A stretch of 64,000 nt of DNA from positions 55,666-119,665 of the IMG/VR virus record IMGVR_UViG_3300003886_000001; one strand, written 5' to 3'. Numbering within the stretch: the stretch's first letter is position 1; each line of letters starts with the position of its first letter. Made by a program: the position numbers and the translations under genes. The DNA is from a virus. Of the stretch, positions 41,550-50,779 are shown in pieces. Under the pieces are notes generated by a model. That model was not told the DNA's origin. It ran no database searches and saw only the letters and a program-made list of their open reading frames with translations.

Positions 41550-44500
41550 CCTAACCAGTTTTAAGGGAATGACTGTACCTCAAGGATATGTTACGGGGGA
41601 ACTGGACCCCTTGTCTGCAAATAACTATCTTCGTAGGTTAGGATTGTCTTCTGATGCTAACTTATTACTTTACACCCTTAAAGGAGCTAGAGTCGCGGCC
41701 GGGTATAAAGTAACAAGCCCGGGTGGACATGTCTATGTAGGTGGTCAGTCTATCATTGGTGCTAATCATTTAGACTGGGAATCATTTGAAAATTATGTTA
41801 ATGACACTGGTAAAGCTAAAGGGTGGAGGATAGAGGAGAGCCTTGGTGAGGAGCCAGCACCAGAAACCCGGGTAGAAGTTAGCAGTGACGCAATACAGGC
41901 ACTAATGGGGGCGGTACAAATAGAGTTTAACCACGCGGTGGGGGCCGGTGACTATGAACTAGCGTCTCAGGTAATACAAAGTTACGGTAAAGATGCTCAA
42001 CAATATCTAAAACCAGGTGAAGCAGAACAATTTAATGACCAAATCAGCCAATTAGTTACAACTATGGAAAGTTATGCACGTGAAACATCTGTAAAAAAGG
42101 TATCTTCTACCCTTAGTCAGGCAGAGATATCTACTATATCTAAAGTTCTAGATAGCAGCCCGAATCCCTCAACTATATATTTAGAGTATAATGATGCTCG
42201 TAATGAAGTCATGTTTAATGTTAAGTTTAGCAAGAAGAGGGAAAGTCCGCATACTGTTGATGGGAGGGCACTTTATGCTGCTCTTATCAGTTTAGGAGTC
42301 CCAGAGCAGGATATCGGCGGGCTAAAAAAAGTTCTAGACGGTGACATCAAAACTCAGGCTAGGTCAGAGTTTGATAAGGCGCTCCCGTTTCTTAAGGATG
42401 TTCCTAAAGACCAACTTCCTATATTTATGGAAGGGTTAACCTTTGCACTCGGTAGAACGTTGGGTAATAAGTCATTTACCGATTCTTTTGATTTGTCATT
42501 AGCGGCTGCCACTTACCTCAAGCAATATACCGAGAAAAATGCTGATTTTGCAGAGAAGGAAGCAGCTACAACTACACTTGACGACTTTCATAAAATGGTG
42601 GAACAGCATAAGGAACAACTCACAAAAGTATTACAATCAGAAAAGAACTATTCAACAACGGTAAATAATGTTACAGAAGAGTTTCGTCGAGCACAAGTAG
42701 TTTCACACGCTACTAATGATGCGAAAAAGGGTAAATACTTTCTGGATGGATTATTTCAGCTTTTCAAAGCCGGGGGATACGGAAAACGAGAAGTACAGGC
42801 TTTTTTGGACAAACACTTTATCTTTCAAGTTGATAAGTATATTGACCCGAAATTTGGAGAACGACCAAGTGCTAAATCCTCCAATTTATCTGAAGGTGAC
42901 GTAGAATCCCTTTTTGAAAACTATGCTATGGTCCCCAGACGCGCGAGTGTCCCCGGGTTGCGAAGCATATATAAAGATTTGGTTAAGAAGATGCCTACTA
43001 AAAACACTGGATTACTATCAGACATCAGGCACTTTTTAGCCCCTCACGGTGGTAATCAACGATTTGCTACTATGATGGACGGTCTTAATATAGAACTTGC
43101 TATGGACCAAGATAAGGACGCTGTCTATGACGTGCTAGCAACAGCACTTACGTCGTCATTACCTCCTGGTAGCCGTTCTATGTCATCAACTATTGATAGT
43201 GGATTACGAAAAGGACTCAAATCCCTCGTTGCAGAAGGCAGGATACTGGGCTATGACGAAGGTAATCTTACTGAGGTAGCGGCCACCTTGCGTGAGGGGC
43301 TCAGCGGCAACCAACTGCTTGAAAAACATGCCTCCGCTCTTTCTTCTTCAGCCAGCCGAGCGTTTGTTTCATATGCTATAACTAACCTGTCTTCTCACCT
43401 AATGAGCGCATTCAGTTCGCCCGAAGACAAAAACTATGAGATTTTTAGTGATTTTAGCAGTAATTTCTTGGATGATATACGTCCCAATGCCTTTTTAGGT
43501 ACTTTGGAAAGCGGGCAATATCGAGAAAGAGTCCTGAGCATGTTGTTACCATCTGTATTTACTGGTGTTCCATACCAGATGGAAACGGGTAACTTACGCT
43601 GGGAGAATACCCAGGCCCGCGACCTTCTTATTGCAGCCGGATACGATGGTAATGACCTTGAGTCGCTGAATGATAAACAGGTGTTATCCGATGTATTATT
43701 AACCCACTCTTTAAGTGGCGGAAAGATGAGTTATACACAACAATTGCGGAACTCTTTTGTCCGTACGCTAGGACAACTCCCTAATTATGTTGTTGATAAC
43801 GGTCGTGGAGTTCCTCCTAAACTGTTTACAAAAGAAGAGGTGGCTGACGCAGACATCTCATCAGTACCATACATGACTAGTGAGAAAAATAGTTCTGATA
43901 CAGTTCGGGGATACGCTGATAAAGTGTTAGGCAGTGGGAACAACAATATAATTGCGCGGCTAGCAAACATAACCAACCAAACTCTAGATGAAGCAAAACC
44001 ACAAATTGATGAAGTAGTTTCCACATTTAAGACATCCTTGGGCAACGCGTTGAGTTCCGTTAATAGCGATGTTAAAGACGCGGTAATCAGTCATTATACG
44101 ACAATGTTACAAAACGGGGCGGAGAGCTTCACGCTGCCGCGTCCTTCCGGGGCTAGATTTGGCCAACGTTTTGAGTTTTTGGGGCAAATAGGGCCACTGT
44201 TATCACATCTAGAGACAACTCCTCCAATGGAAGGGTCGTTTAGACGTATTTCTCCCTCCGAAGGGTCATATTTTGACGACCAGGTTACTACTACGAGGAC
44301 GGGCCTTTATGGAATAGCCGGGTTCTCTTGGAAAGATAGGGCTGGAGCTACTCACGTCTTTGGTAATCCAGACTCACAAACTGGAGATGCTGTAGATTAT
44401 TCACATACCAGAATCTCTGCTGATTACGGTACCATAGAAGTAGTTCCGTATGAAGTTAAGATGGAGCAGGGCTTAGCTTATGCACATCAAGCCGGAGTAT

Positions 44501-44709
44501 CCACTTTTTTCCGGCAATTAGGAGAAACCATGGCCTTTGCCAAGGCACAACGTGGGGGTTCCTTGCCAAAAGTTATTTTAAGGGAGATGAGAAATATAAA
44601 TCATACGCAGGAGGGGGATATTGATGTGTCAACGGTGAACCAGTCCACCAATCCAGTATTAGGAAGTATATTTACCGGCGGATTTCGTACGGAAGGTAGC
44701 CGAGCATGA
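41539..44709 (+). CDS. Giant virion-associated protein of unknown function (1056 aa)
   Basis: TTG start overlapping the portal end by 11 bases; supported because the first residues (LTSFKGMTVPQGYV) match the head of the nucleotidyltransferase gene (ISSFTLKGFRVPPGYE). Long helical middle (SYARETSVKKVSSTLSQAE, MVEQHKEQLTKVLQSEKNY) and a mixed C-terminal part. Residues about 880-900 read PRPSGARFGQRFEFLGQIG and 960-1040 include SHTRISADYGTIEVVPYEVK, with the pattern of an ADP-ribosyltransferase-like or papain-like fold not decidable by eye. Next to the portal, so possibly injected or head-associated. Confidence 0.7.
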   Translation: MNYNLTSFKGMTVPQGYVTGELDPLSANNYLRRLGLSSDANLLLYTLKGARVAAGYKVTSPGGHVYVGGQSIIGANHLDWESFENYVNDTGKAKGWRIEESLGEEPAPETRVEVSSDAIQALMGAVQIEFNHAVGAGDYELASQVIQSYGKDAQQYLKPGEAEQFNDQISQLVTTMESYARETSVKKVSSTLSQAEISTISKVLDSSPNPSTIYLEYNDARNEVMFNVKFSKKRESPHTVDGRALYAALISLGVPEQDIGGLKKVLDGDIKTQARSEFDKALPFLKDVPKDQLPIFMEGLTFALGRTLGNKSFTDSFDLSLAAATYLKQYTEKNADFAEKEAATTTLDDFHKMVEQHKEQLTKVLQSEKNYSTTVNNVTEEFRRAQVVSHATNDAKKGKYFLDGLFQLFKAGGYGKREVQAFLDKHFIFQVDKYIDPKFGERPSAKSSNLSEGDVESLFENYAMVPRRASVPGLRSIYKDLVKKMPTKNTGLLSDIRHFLAPHGGNQRFATMMDGLNIELAMDQDKDAVYDVLATALTSSLPPGSRSMSSTIDSGLRKGLKSLVAEGRILGYDEGNLTEVAATLREGLSGNQLLEKHASALSSSASRAFVSYAITNLSSHLMSAFSSPEDKNYEIFSDFSSNFLDDIRPNAFLGTLESGQYRERVLSMLLPSVFTGVPYQMETGNLRWENTQARDLLIAAGYDGNDLESLNDKQVLSDVLLTHSLSGGKMSYTQQLRNSFVRTLGQLPNYVVDNGRGVPPKLFTKEEVADADISSVPYMTSEKNSSDTVRGYADKVLGSGNNNIIARLANITNQTLDEAKPQIDEVVSTFKTSLGNALSSVNSDVKDAVISHYTTMLQNGAESFTLPRPSGARFGQRFEFLGQIGPLLSHLETTPPMEGSFRRISPSEGSYFDDQVTTTRTGLYGIAGFSWKDRAGATHVFGNPDSQTGDAVDYSHTRISADYGTIEVVPYEVKMEQGLAYAHQAGVSTFFRQLGETMAFAKAQRGGSLPKVILREMRNINHTQEGDIDVSTVNQSTNPVLGSIFTGGFRTEGSRA

Positions 44710-45497
44710 ATATTAACCTTACCGCTGTAGATTATATTAAAAGTAAAGCTTTAGACACCATGAAATTGAGTTTAAATGATACTTTTATCGGTGTCAGGCT
44801 CTTTGATGAGATATATCAGGCATTTCAACTTCCTTCTTATGACTTTATACCGTTCTTAACTGAATTGAAGTCCTTAAATTATGACCATTCCTTCGATTTT
44901 ATAAATGCACTCCATACCTACGATAATATCGTCGCAGCGGGCAGTGATTATCCTAATTGGGGATTTGAGACGTACGACACTGTCAGGATTGACGTGCCAG
45001 ACTTAGAAAAAAAGGCTGATTGGGCGTTTATTCATCTATTTAGGTCTGATTCCTTTGGGGAATCTCTATTTTTATTCCAATTCCTCGCATCCGCTTTTTT
45101 AGGTGGCATTGAAAATGATGAGACCTATCAATATTTAGACCATTCTCCCATTATATCGGCATATGAGGCATTTTCCCCCAAAGCAGTAGCATATATTTTA
45201 GAAAAGGAGTATAATGGTGTAGCGATAAAGGGTATACCAGCTAATATCATGGTTAATCCAATTGATACTACTCATATTCCAGCATACCTGTTAGAGGGAA
45301 ATAGCAATATTATTACGAAACAGGATAAAGTTTATTTGAAAATTGATATTGCCAGAGCTATTTCCGCTGCTGGTGGGTTCGCCCAGGCGCTAGAACGACA
45401 AGACCTGGAAGGAAAACATGGAAAATATAACATCAAGAAGCCTAGACGACGCCATAATGACAACAATGAAAGAGTTGACGGCAAAGTTAAGGATTAA
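44706..45497 (+). CDS. Hypothetical protein (263 aa)
   Basis: ATGA overlap with the giant gene. Helical: FDEIYQAFQLPSYDFIPFLT, WAFIHLFRSDSFGESLFLFQ, YEAFSPKAVAYILEKEYNGV. Ends in a basic tail KPRRRHNDNNERVDGKVKD. No family recognised; a head or connector role is possible from position. Confidence 0.6.
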   Translation: MNINLTAVDYIKSKALDTMKLSLNDTFIGVRLFDEIYQAFQLPSYDFIPFLTELKSLNYDHSFDFINALHTYDNIVAAGSDYPNWGFETYDTVRIDVPDLEKKADWAFIHLFRSDSFGESLFLFQFLASAFLGGIENDETYQYLDHSPIISAYEAFSPKAVAYILEKEYNGVAIKGIPANIMVNPIDTTHIPAYLLEGNSNIITKQDKVYLKIDIARAISAAGGFAQALERQDLEGKHGKYNIKKPRRRHNDNNERVDGKVKD

Positions 45498-45513
45498 GTC
45501 CTATCTACAGGCG

Positions 45514-45542
45514 TTGACACCAAACCCTATGCCTAGTATACT
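45514..45542 (+). promoter_or_regulatory. Consensus sigma70 promoter
   Basis: TTGACA, 17-bp spacer, TATACT, about 24 bases before the ATG at 45566. Near-perfect, inside the structural gene run. Confidence 0.85.
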
Positions 45543-45565
45543 ACAGTCATTGATTGGACGTACCT

Positions 45566-47296
45566 ATGATGACGATATCTAGCTTTACGTTAAAAGGGTT
45601 TAGAGTTCCGCCCGGTTACGAATTAGTTATACAAACCTCAGATAGTCAAATTATCCACCATGCTGGAGACCAATCGGGGGGAGCATATACATTTGAAGAA
45701 GTTCTCAACGGGGAGATACAGAATTGGGACCTTCATAAGGTGGGCTCTGGGAAAATAGAAGTAACCCAGGAACTGCGTAACATCATACAAGCCATTAAAG
45801 ACGCTGGAGGGACATTGTTATTCGTCGGTGGTGTGGTACGAGATAAACTATATGGGACGGAAAGTAAAGATATTGATGTGGAGGTTTATGGTCTTAACGA
45901 GAGGGATTTAACTCACGTATTATCTAACTTTGGCAAAGTTGATGTAGTCGGGGCGAGCTTTGGTGTTCTTAAACTAACCACCGATGCCCAGGACTATGAT
46001 TTTGCGTTTCCTCGGCGTGAGAGTAAACAGGGGAAAGGTCATAGAGGCTTTTTAGTAGAGCCAGATTCAACTATGACGCCTAAAGAAGCCTCGTCTCGTA
46101 GGGATTTTACTATCAATGCACTAGCTATGAGCCCGGATGGTGAATTGTTTGACTTCTTTAATGGTGCAAAACATCTTAAAGAGAGAATTCTTAAACATAC
46201 CTCTGAAAACTTTGCAGACGACCCCTTAAGGGTCTTACGGGGATTTCAACTAGCTGGTAGATTTGACTTAGTAATGGACCACGACACCGCACAGCTAGCG
46301 AAGGATTTACGTCGTGAGTTCAATACAGTATCAAAAGAAAGGATTTGGGGTGAATGGTTCAAATGGGCTACAAAATCAATTAAACCAAGTGCAGGACTAA
46401 AAGTATTAGACGACACCGGGTGGTTAGAGTTGTTTCCCCAACTAAATACTCTTAAGGGAATACCACAAGACCCTATTTGGCACCCTGAGGGGGATGTCTG
46501 GACTCATACCAACTATGTTACCGACGCGGCTGTAGAAATAGCCGATAGAGAAAAGTTATCAGAAAAAGATAGAACTGTTTTAATCTTTGCATCCCTTTGC
46601 CACGACCTAGGTAAGCCGGCTACTGTAGCAGACGTAAACGGGAGATGGATTGCCCCGGGTCACCCGGAAGCAGGGGTAGAGCCAACTATAGCATTTTTAA
46701 CTTCTATAGGAGCCCCCAAGGATATTATTGCACAAGTAGTACCGTTGGTAAAAGAACACATGGCTCATCTGAATCAAATCGGCCATCGCAGCATTAAACG
46801 TCTTGCGCTCAGACTGGAGCCGGCTACCATAGAATTGCTTAGCCTGGTGATGGACGCTGACAGCTCGGGGAGGCCACCATTACCAAAAGGGATGCCAGAT
46901 AAGGCACAGGAACTAATTATGATGGCGCACCAATTACGTGTGCAAGAGTCCGTACCAACTCCTATAATAAATGGTAATGACCTCATGAGGCTGGCTGAAA
47001 GTGGAGAGTTACCTCCTGAGTATGCTCGTGGAGGACCACACTTTGGGCAATTATTGACCGTTTTGTTCAATGCACAGTTGGATGGGAAGTTTGACTCCCC
47101 TGAGGATGGTATTAGTTATTTAAAAAGTATTTTTGTGGACCCGGCTACTAGTACCATTTACGCGACAATAAACTTTTTAGCGGGGCTTTCTACGAATGAT
47201 AAAGAAAGGCTAATAATTTCAGCTAATAAAAATAGTCTAAAAGAGGCAGACCTACTAAGTAGTTCTGTTGATACACTTAAAACCCTCCTTGACTAG
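45566..47296 (+). CDS. tRNA nucleotidyltransferase/poly(A) polymerase-like protein with HD domain
   Basis: 576 aa from MMTISS (an in-frame TTG at 45554 is possible). Residues 1-65 are a phage-specific head. Nucleotidyltransferase core: LFVGGVVRDKLYGTESKDID from about 86, with catalytic DID; RRDFTINALAMS; DPLRVLRGFQLAGRF. HD domain: WTHTNYVTDA and LCHDLGKPATV near 345. The order matches bacterial Cca enzymes, which add CCA to tRNA 3' ends and carry an HD phosphohydrolase. It is longer than the roughly 410-aa E. coli protein. No tRNA gene was seen in the window, so RNA-end repair is another possible role. Confidence 0.85.
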   Translation: MMTISSFTLKGFRVPPGYELVIQTSDSQIIHHAGDQSGGAYTFEEVLNGEIQNWDLHKVGSGKIEVTQELRNIIQAIKDAGGTLLFVGGVVRDKLYGTESKDIDVEVYGLNERDLTHVLSNFGKVDVVGASFGVLKLTTDAQDYDFAFPRRESKQGKGHRGFLVEPDSTMTPKEASSRRDFTINALAMSPDGELFDFFNGAKHLKERILKHTSENFADDPLRVLRGFQLAGRFDLVMDHDTAQLAKDLRREFNTVSKERIWGEWFKWATKSIKPSAGLKVLDDTGWLELFPQLNTLKGIPQDPIWHPEGDVWTHTNYVTDAAVEIADREKLSEKDRTVLIFASLCHDLGKPATVADVNGRWIAPGHPEAGVEPTIAFLTSIGAPKDIIAQVVPLVKEHMAHLNQIGHRSIKRLALRLEPATIELLSLVMDADSSGRPPLPKGMPDKAQELIMMAHQLRVQESVPTPIINGNDLMRLAESGELPPEYARGGPHFGQLLTVLFNAQLDGKFDSPEDGISYLKSIFVDPATSTIYATINFLAGLSTNDKERLIISANKNSLKEADLLSSSVDTLKTLLD

Positions 47297-47318
47297 TTCT
47301 ACCTAACTAACGTATAAT
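47289..47318 (+). promoter_or_regulatory. Sigma70 promoter
   Basis: TTGACT, 18-bp spacer, TATAAT, followed by AGGAGCACG and ATG at 47328. The -35 overlaps the preceding stop codon. Confidence 0.75.
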
Positions 47319-47327
47319 AGGAGCACG

Positions 47328-47939
47328 ATGATTGCGGAGTTTTATCATAAAATAAATGAAAAGGTAGTAATTGTTAAAGAACAAGTTTCTACTCTAACAC
47401 TCACTATCCGACGTATCAGTGACGGGTATTATTTCAATAACTCTACATCGTTATTTGAAGCGTATAACGCTGCCAATGCATCATATTATACCTATCCTTT
47501 TGTTGCACTGTTTGATACTACTTTAGTGTCTTTAACGTTGGCTACTTTACCGGATATTGTACAAGACCTACTCTTTACTTATACTGATAATGGAATAGTA
47601 ACATGGGAACGACATATATTTGGTGGTACCGAAGTTATTAACTCACCCTCACGTTGTATCATTTACGGAACATTATTAGACGTATCAGGTGCCCCCATCT
47701 CTAATCAACCAGTTAAGGCCGACCTTAATCGGGCTGGCTACTTCGTTTCCAAATCTGGTATTATTGGAGAGGCTGCAAGTACCTTAACCGACGAAACTGG
47801 ATATTTTGAACTTCCTCTGGTGACAGGACTAGATGTGACTATCAATATTCCTATTATAGGATTTAGTGTAAAGGGATACGTACCTAGTGTGGCGTCCGTT
47901 GAGCTAACCTCACAGGCTCTCCTGAGCTATGTTCCGTAA
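47328..47939 (+). CDS. Appendage protein with carboxypeptidase-regulatory-like domain
   Basis: 203 aa. N-terminal half beta-rich (VSTLTLTIRRISDGYYFNNS). C-terminal half is an Ig-like CarboxypepD_reg type domain: IIYGTLLDVSGAPISNQPVK, then STLTDETGYFELPLVTGLD. Such domains decorate phage virions and bind host surface glycans or proteins. Structure paralleled in the next gene. Confidence 0.65.
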   Translation: MIAEFYHKINEKVVIVKEQVSTLTLTIRRISDGYYFNNSTSLFEAYNAANASYYTYPFVALFDTTLVSLTLATLPDIVQDLLFTYTDNGIVTWERHIFGGTEVINSPSRCIIYGTLLDVSGAPISNQPVKADLNRAGYFVSKSGIIGEAASTLTDETGYFELPLVTGLDVTINIPIIGFSVKGYVPSVASVELTSQALLSYVP

Positions 47940-47949
47940 GGGATAGACA

Positions 47950-48549
47950 ATGCCTATTACTACTACATTAGTACAAGGAGTTATTAGGGATGGACAAGGG
48001 GAACTCTATGAGGGAGCTTTGGTCGAGGCATACCTTAATACTCAAATGGTGTTTTCCTCTGCAACCATAGGCAATTTAGTTCATCGGGTATATACTGATT
48101 CTTATGGTTCTTTCGCACTACATCTAGTACCTAGTACAAAAGATGCTAGTAGAGACAATTGGTATACCTTCAAGTTCGTACAGGACACTACTACGTTTTA
48201 TAACAAGATTGTACCTGAGTCTGTAGCGGCTATGAACTTTGAAAATCTTGTAGATTACATCTATCCTGCCCAACGTACTCCTTTATTAGGGGGATTGAAC
48301 AACAATATCAATACCACACCAGTTATTGTTCCTAGCAACTACGCTGGAACTTTCACCTGGAAAGCGTTCACTGCCGATGGTGCTACGAGAATCTTCACTA
48401 CTCCGGGAGATATCTACCTAGTAGCACTAAACGGTGTACTTCAAAGCCCGGGAGCAGGTGGTGACTATATTCTGCTTAATGCTAACACTATTGAGTTTAG
48501 TATAGCGCCGCAATTAAACGATTTGGTATTAATTCAGTACAAGATATAG
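47950..48549 (+). CDS. Appendage protein with carboxypeptidase-regulatory-like domain
   Basis: 199 aa. N-terminal domain TLVQGVIRDGQGELYEGALV, VYTDSYGSFALHLVPSTKD (same fold as the C-terminal half of the previous gene). C-terminal domain WKAFTADGATRIFTTPGDIY, LVALNGVLQSPGAGGDYIL, a fibre-tip module common in tail proteins, ending LNDLVLIQYKI. Confidence 0.65.
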   Translation: MPITTTLVQGVIRDGQGELYEGALVEAYLNTQMVFSSATIGNLVHRVYTDSYGSFALHLVPSTKDASRDNWYTFKFVQDTTTFYNKIVPESVAAMNFENLVDYIYPAQRTPLLGGLNNNINTTPVIVPSNYAGTFTWKAFTADGATRIFTTPGDIYLVALNGVLQSPGAGGDYILLNANTIEFSIAPQLNDLVLIQYKI

Positions 48550-48560
48550 GAAAGGACACC

Positions 48561-48770
48561 ATGGACATCCAACAGGTATTAACCCAACATAACCAGTCAT
48601 TAGAAACCAAAGAGGCAGAAATTAGAGGACGGTTAGAGATTCTAAAAGAAGAATTACTTAAACTCCAGGCTAAACGGGAGCATAACAATGACCTAATAGC
48701 CTACGTAAAGCAGCAGGAAACACAAAATGGCGAAGACAATTCTTCAACAATATCAGGTAGCGAAGAGTAA
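48561..48770 (+). CDS. Coiled-coil protein (69 aa)
   Basis: Site AAAGGA. LTQHNQSLETKEAEIRGRLE, ILKEELLKLQAKREHNNDLI: continuous heptads, then an acidic Ser-rich tail. Overlaps the next gene by 44 bases. Possibly a trimeric stalk or chaperone for the fibres. Confidence 0.65.
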   Translation: MDIQQVLTQHNQSLETKEAEIRGRLEILKEELLKLQAKREHNNDLIAYVKQQETQNGEDNSSTISGSEE

Positions 48771-49251
48771 AAATATTGATGATACCCTAAGCTTATTAGG
48801 GTACGCAAATGTGACTGACCTTGAAGAGGATTTAAACTTTTTGAGGTCAGTTATTAAGGATTTAAAGGGAACTTCTACCTATGATACTCCGGTTACAAAA
48901 ACATTACTTGATTTAGCGAATACCCTGTCTGCCGCTGTATTTAATAATGCTCAATTAACAGGAACTCCAACAGCGACTACACCCGTAAGTGGGGATAGAA
49001 CTACTAGAATTGCTACGACCGAGTTTGTTCACACCCTTATTGATTCAATACGACAAGATGTAAAGTATACTTATACACAAGTTACCCCGGCCGGGCAATG
49101 GAACATCTCCCATAATCTAAATAAACACCCTTCTATTATGGTGGTAGACTCAGCTGGAACTGTGGTCTATGGAAATATTGAATATATAACTAGTAATAGT
49201 ATACAGTTAAATTTTAGTGCCCCTTTTAGTGGAGTTGCCTATCTTAACTAA
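48727..49251 (+). CDS. Short tail-fibre protein (174 aa)
   Basis: Site AGGAAAC. Helical N terminus, then the fibre motif TGTPTATTPVSGDRTTRIAT (target-sequence repeat found before fibre tips) and a C-terminal tip WNISHNLNKHPSIMVVDSAG, VVYGNIEYITSNSIQLNFSA. The tip resembles the end of the next protein. Confidence 0.7.
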   Translation: MAKTILQQYQVAKSKNIDDTLSLLGYANVTDLEEDLNFLRSVIKDLKGTSTYDTPVTKTLLDLANTLSAAVFNNAQLTGTPTATTPVSGDRTTRIATTEFVHTLIDSIRQDVKYTYTQVTPAGQWNISHNLNKHPSIMVVDSAGTVVYGNIEYITSNSIQLNFSAPFSGVAYLN

Positions 49252-49327
49252 ACGCCTTATCCATCAGGATACTGTATAATAATTATTAAGACGACTTGCA
49301 CCACTAAGCAGGTGACGAGGAGAATAA

Positions 49328-50779
49328 ATGAAATTTCTAACTCCCATAGACCTAAATAATAACGAGATTAAGAACTTTATCGTTGATAACTTAGCTACCG
49401 CCCCAACTAGTCCTGCCGCCGGTCGTGTTTATTATGATACTGCCCTGAGCGAGGCTAGGGTCTGGAATGGTACTGCATGGGTTACCGTAGCTGACACATG
49501 GGTTAGTAATGTGATTGGGACTGCTCCAATTGTGGCAAGTGTAACTAGTGGTGTTGCTACACTATCCATATCTGCTGCCTCAGGTACGGTTGCGGGCTCT
49601 ATGAGCGCCACAGATAAAGCTAAACTTGATGCGGCTACAAGTGTTAATACAGCGAGCACTTTGATTTTAAGAGATACGAGCGGTAATTTTTCGGCTGGGA
49701 CTATTACAGCCACCTTAGCAGGTAATGCTTCAAGTGCTACAAATGCTTCAAATTTGGGAGGACAAGCCCCTACATATTATCTATCTAGAGCTAATATGAC
49801 AGGTACACAGCTTTCCAGTACAATCTCTGACCTTCATACGGTTGTAGTAGCTTACCCATTAAGTGATTTTGCGGCCCCGTTAGCAAGCATCAGCATGAAC
49901 GCTAACAAAATTATCAATATCGCCGACCCTACAAATGCACAGGACGCAGCGACAAAGAATTATGTTGATTCAGTAGCACAAGGTTTGGTTGTTAAAGAGT
50001 CAGTAAAAGTCGCTACAACAGCTAACATAACTTTAACTGCCCCGGGTACAGCCATTGACGGGTTTACCTTAACACTTGGTGACAGAGTCTTGGTTAAAAA
50101 TCAAACTACTGTAGCTGATAATGGAATCTATACATTTGATACTTCTACAACCTCGATGGTACGGGCGACTGATGCCAATGTCAGTTCCGAAGTGACATCA
50201 GGCATGTTTACATTTGTTGAAAATGGTACCACACAGTCGGCTACAAGCTGGATTTTGACTACACCAGACCCGATTACGCTAGGAACTACATCTCTAACTT
50301 TTGCACAGTTCTCTGGTGCTGGTTCTTACGCAGCGGGCGCCGGTCTTACCCTTACAGGTACTACATTTGCCGTTGGGGCTGGCACAGGAATTACAGTTAA
50401 TGCCAGCACCGTACAAATTGCAGCTACCTACGCAGGTCAAACTTCTATTACTACCTTAGGTACTGTTGCTAGCGGTACCTGGAATGCAAATGCTATCGGA
50501 GTGGCCTATGGTGGTACCGGAGCAACTACAGCTTCGGGGGCTAGAGCAAACCTTGGAGCTACCACTAAATTTAGTGCTGCTCTTGGTGATGGTACTACTA
50601 CAGCATACGTACTTAATCATAATCTGAATACTCAAGACATCGTGATTATGGTTAGAGAAGCAGCTTCCCCTTATTCTCAAGTTATTGCTGACACTGCCGC
50701 TACCACGGTAAGTAGCGCTACAATTACCTTTACCACAGCGCCGGCAACAGGTCAGTATAGTGTTACCATCGTTGGATAA
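49328..50779 (+). CDS. Tail-fibre protein (483 aa)
   Basis: N terminus LTPIDLNNNEIKNFIVDNLA, typical of fibre shafts with PAAGRVYYDTALSEARVWNG. Repeats of NAQDAATKNYVDSVAQG and WNANAIGVAYGGTGATTASG (the YGGTGAT motif common in fibres), and a tip LNHNLNTQDIVIMVREAASP. GACGAGGAG site after a TATAAT box near 49276. Confidence 0.75.
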   Translation: MKFLTPIDLNNNEIKNFIVDNLATAPTSPAAGRVYYDTALSEARVWNGTAWVTVADTWVSNVIGTAPIVASVTSGVATLSISAASGTVAGSMSATDKAKLDAATSVNTASTLILRDTSGNFSAGTITATLAGNASSATNASNLGGQAPTYYLSRANMTGTQLSSTISDLHTVVVAYPLSDFAAPLASISMNANKIINIADPTNAQDAATKNYVDSVAQGLVVKESVKVATTANITLTAPGTAIDGFTLTLGDRVLVKNQTTVADNGIYTFDTSTTSMVRATDANVSSEVTSGMFTFVENGTTQSATSWILTTPDPITLGTTSLTFAQFSGAGSYAAGAGLTLTGTTFAVGAGTGITVNASTVQIAATYAGQTSITTLGTVASGTWNANAIGVAYGGTGATTASGARANLGATTKFSAALGDGTTTAYVLNHNLNTQDIVIMVREAASPYSQVIADTAATTVSSATITFTTAPATGQYSVTIVG

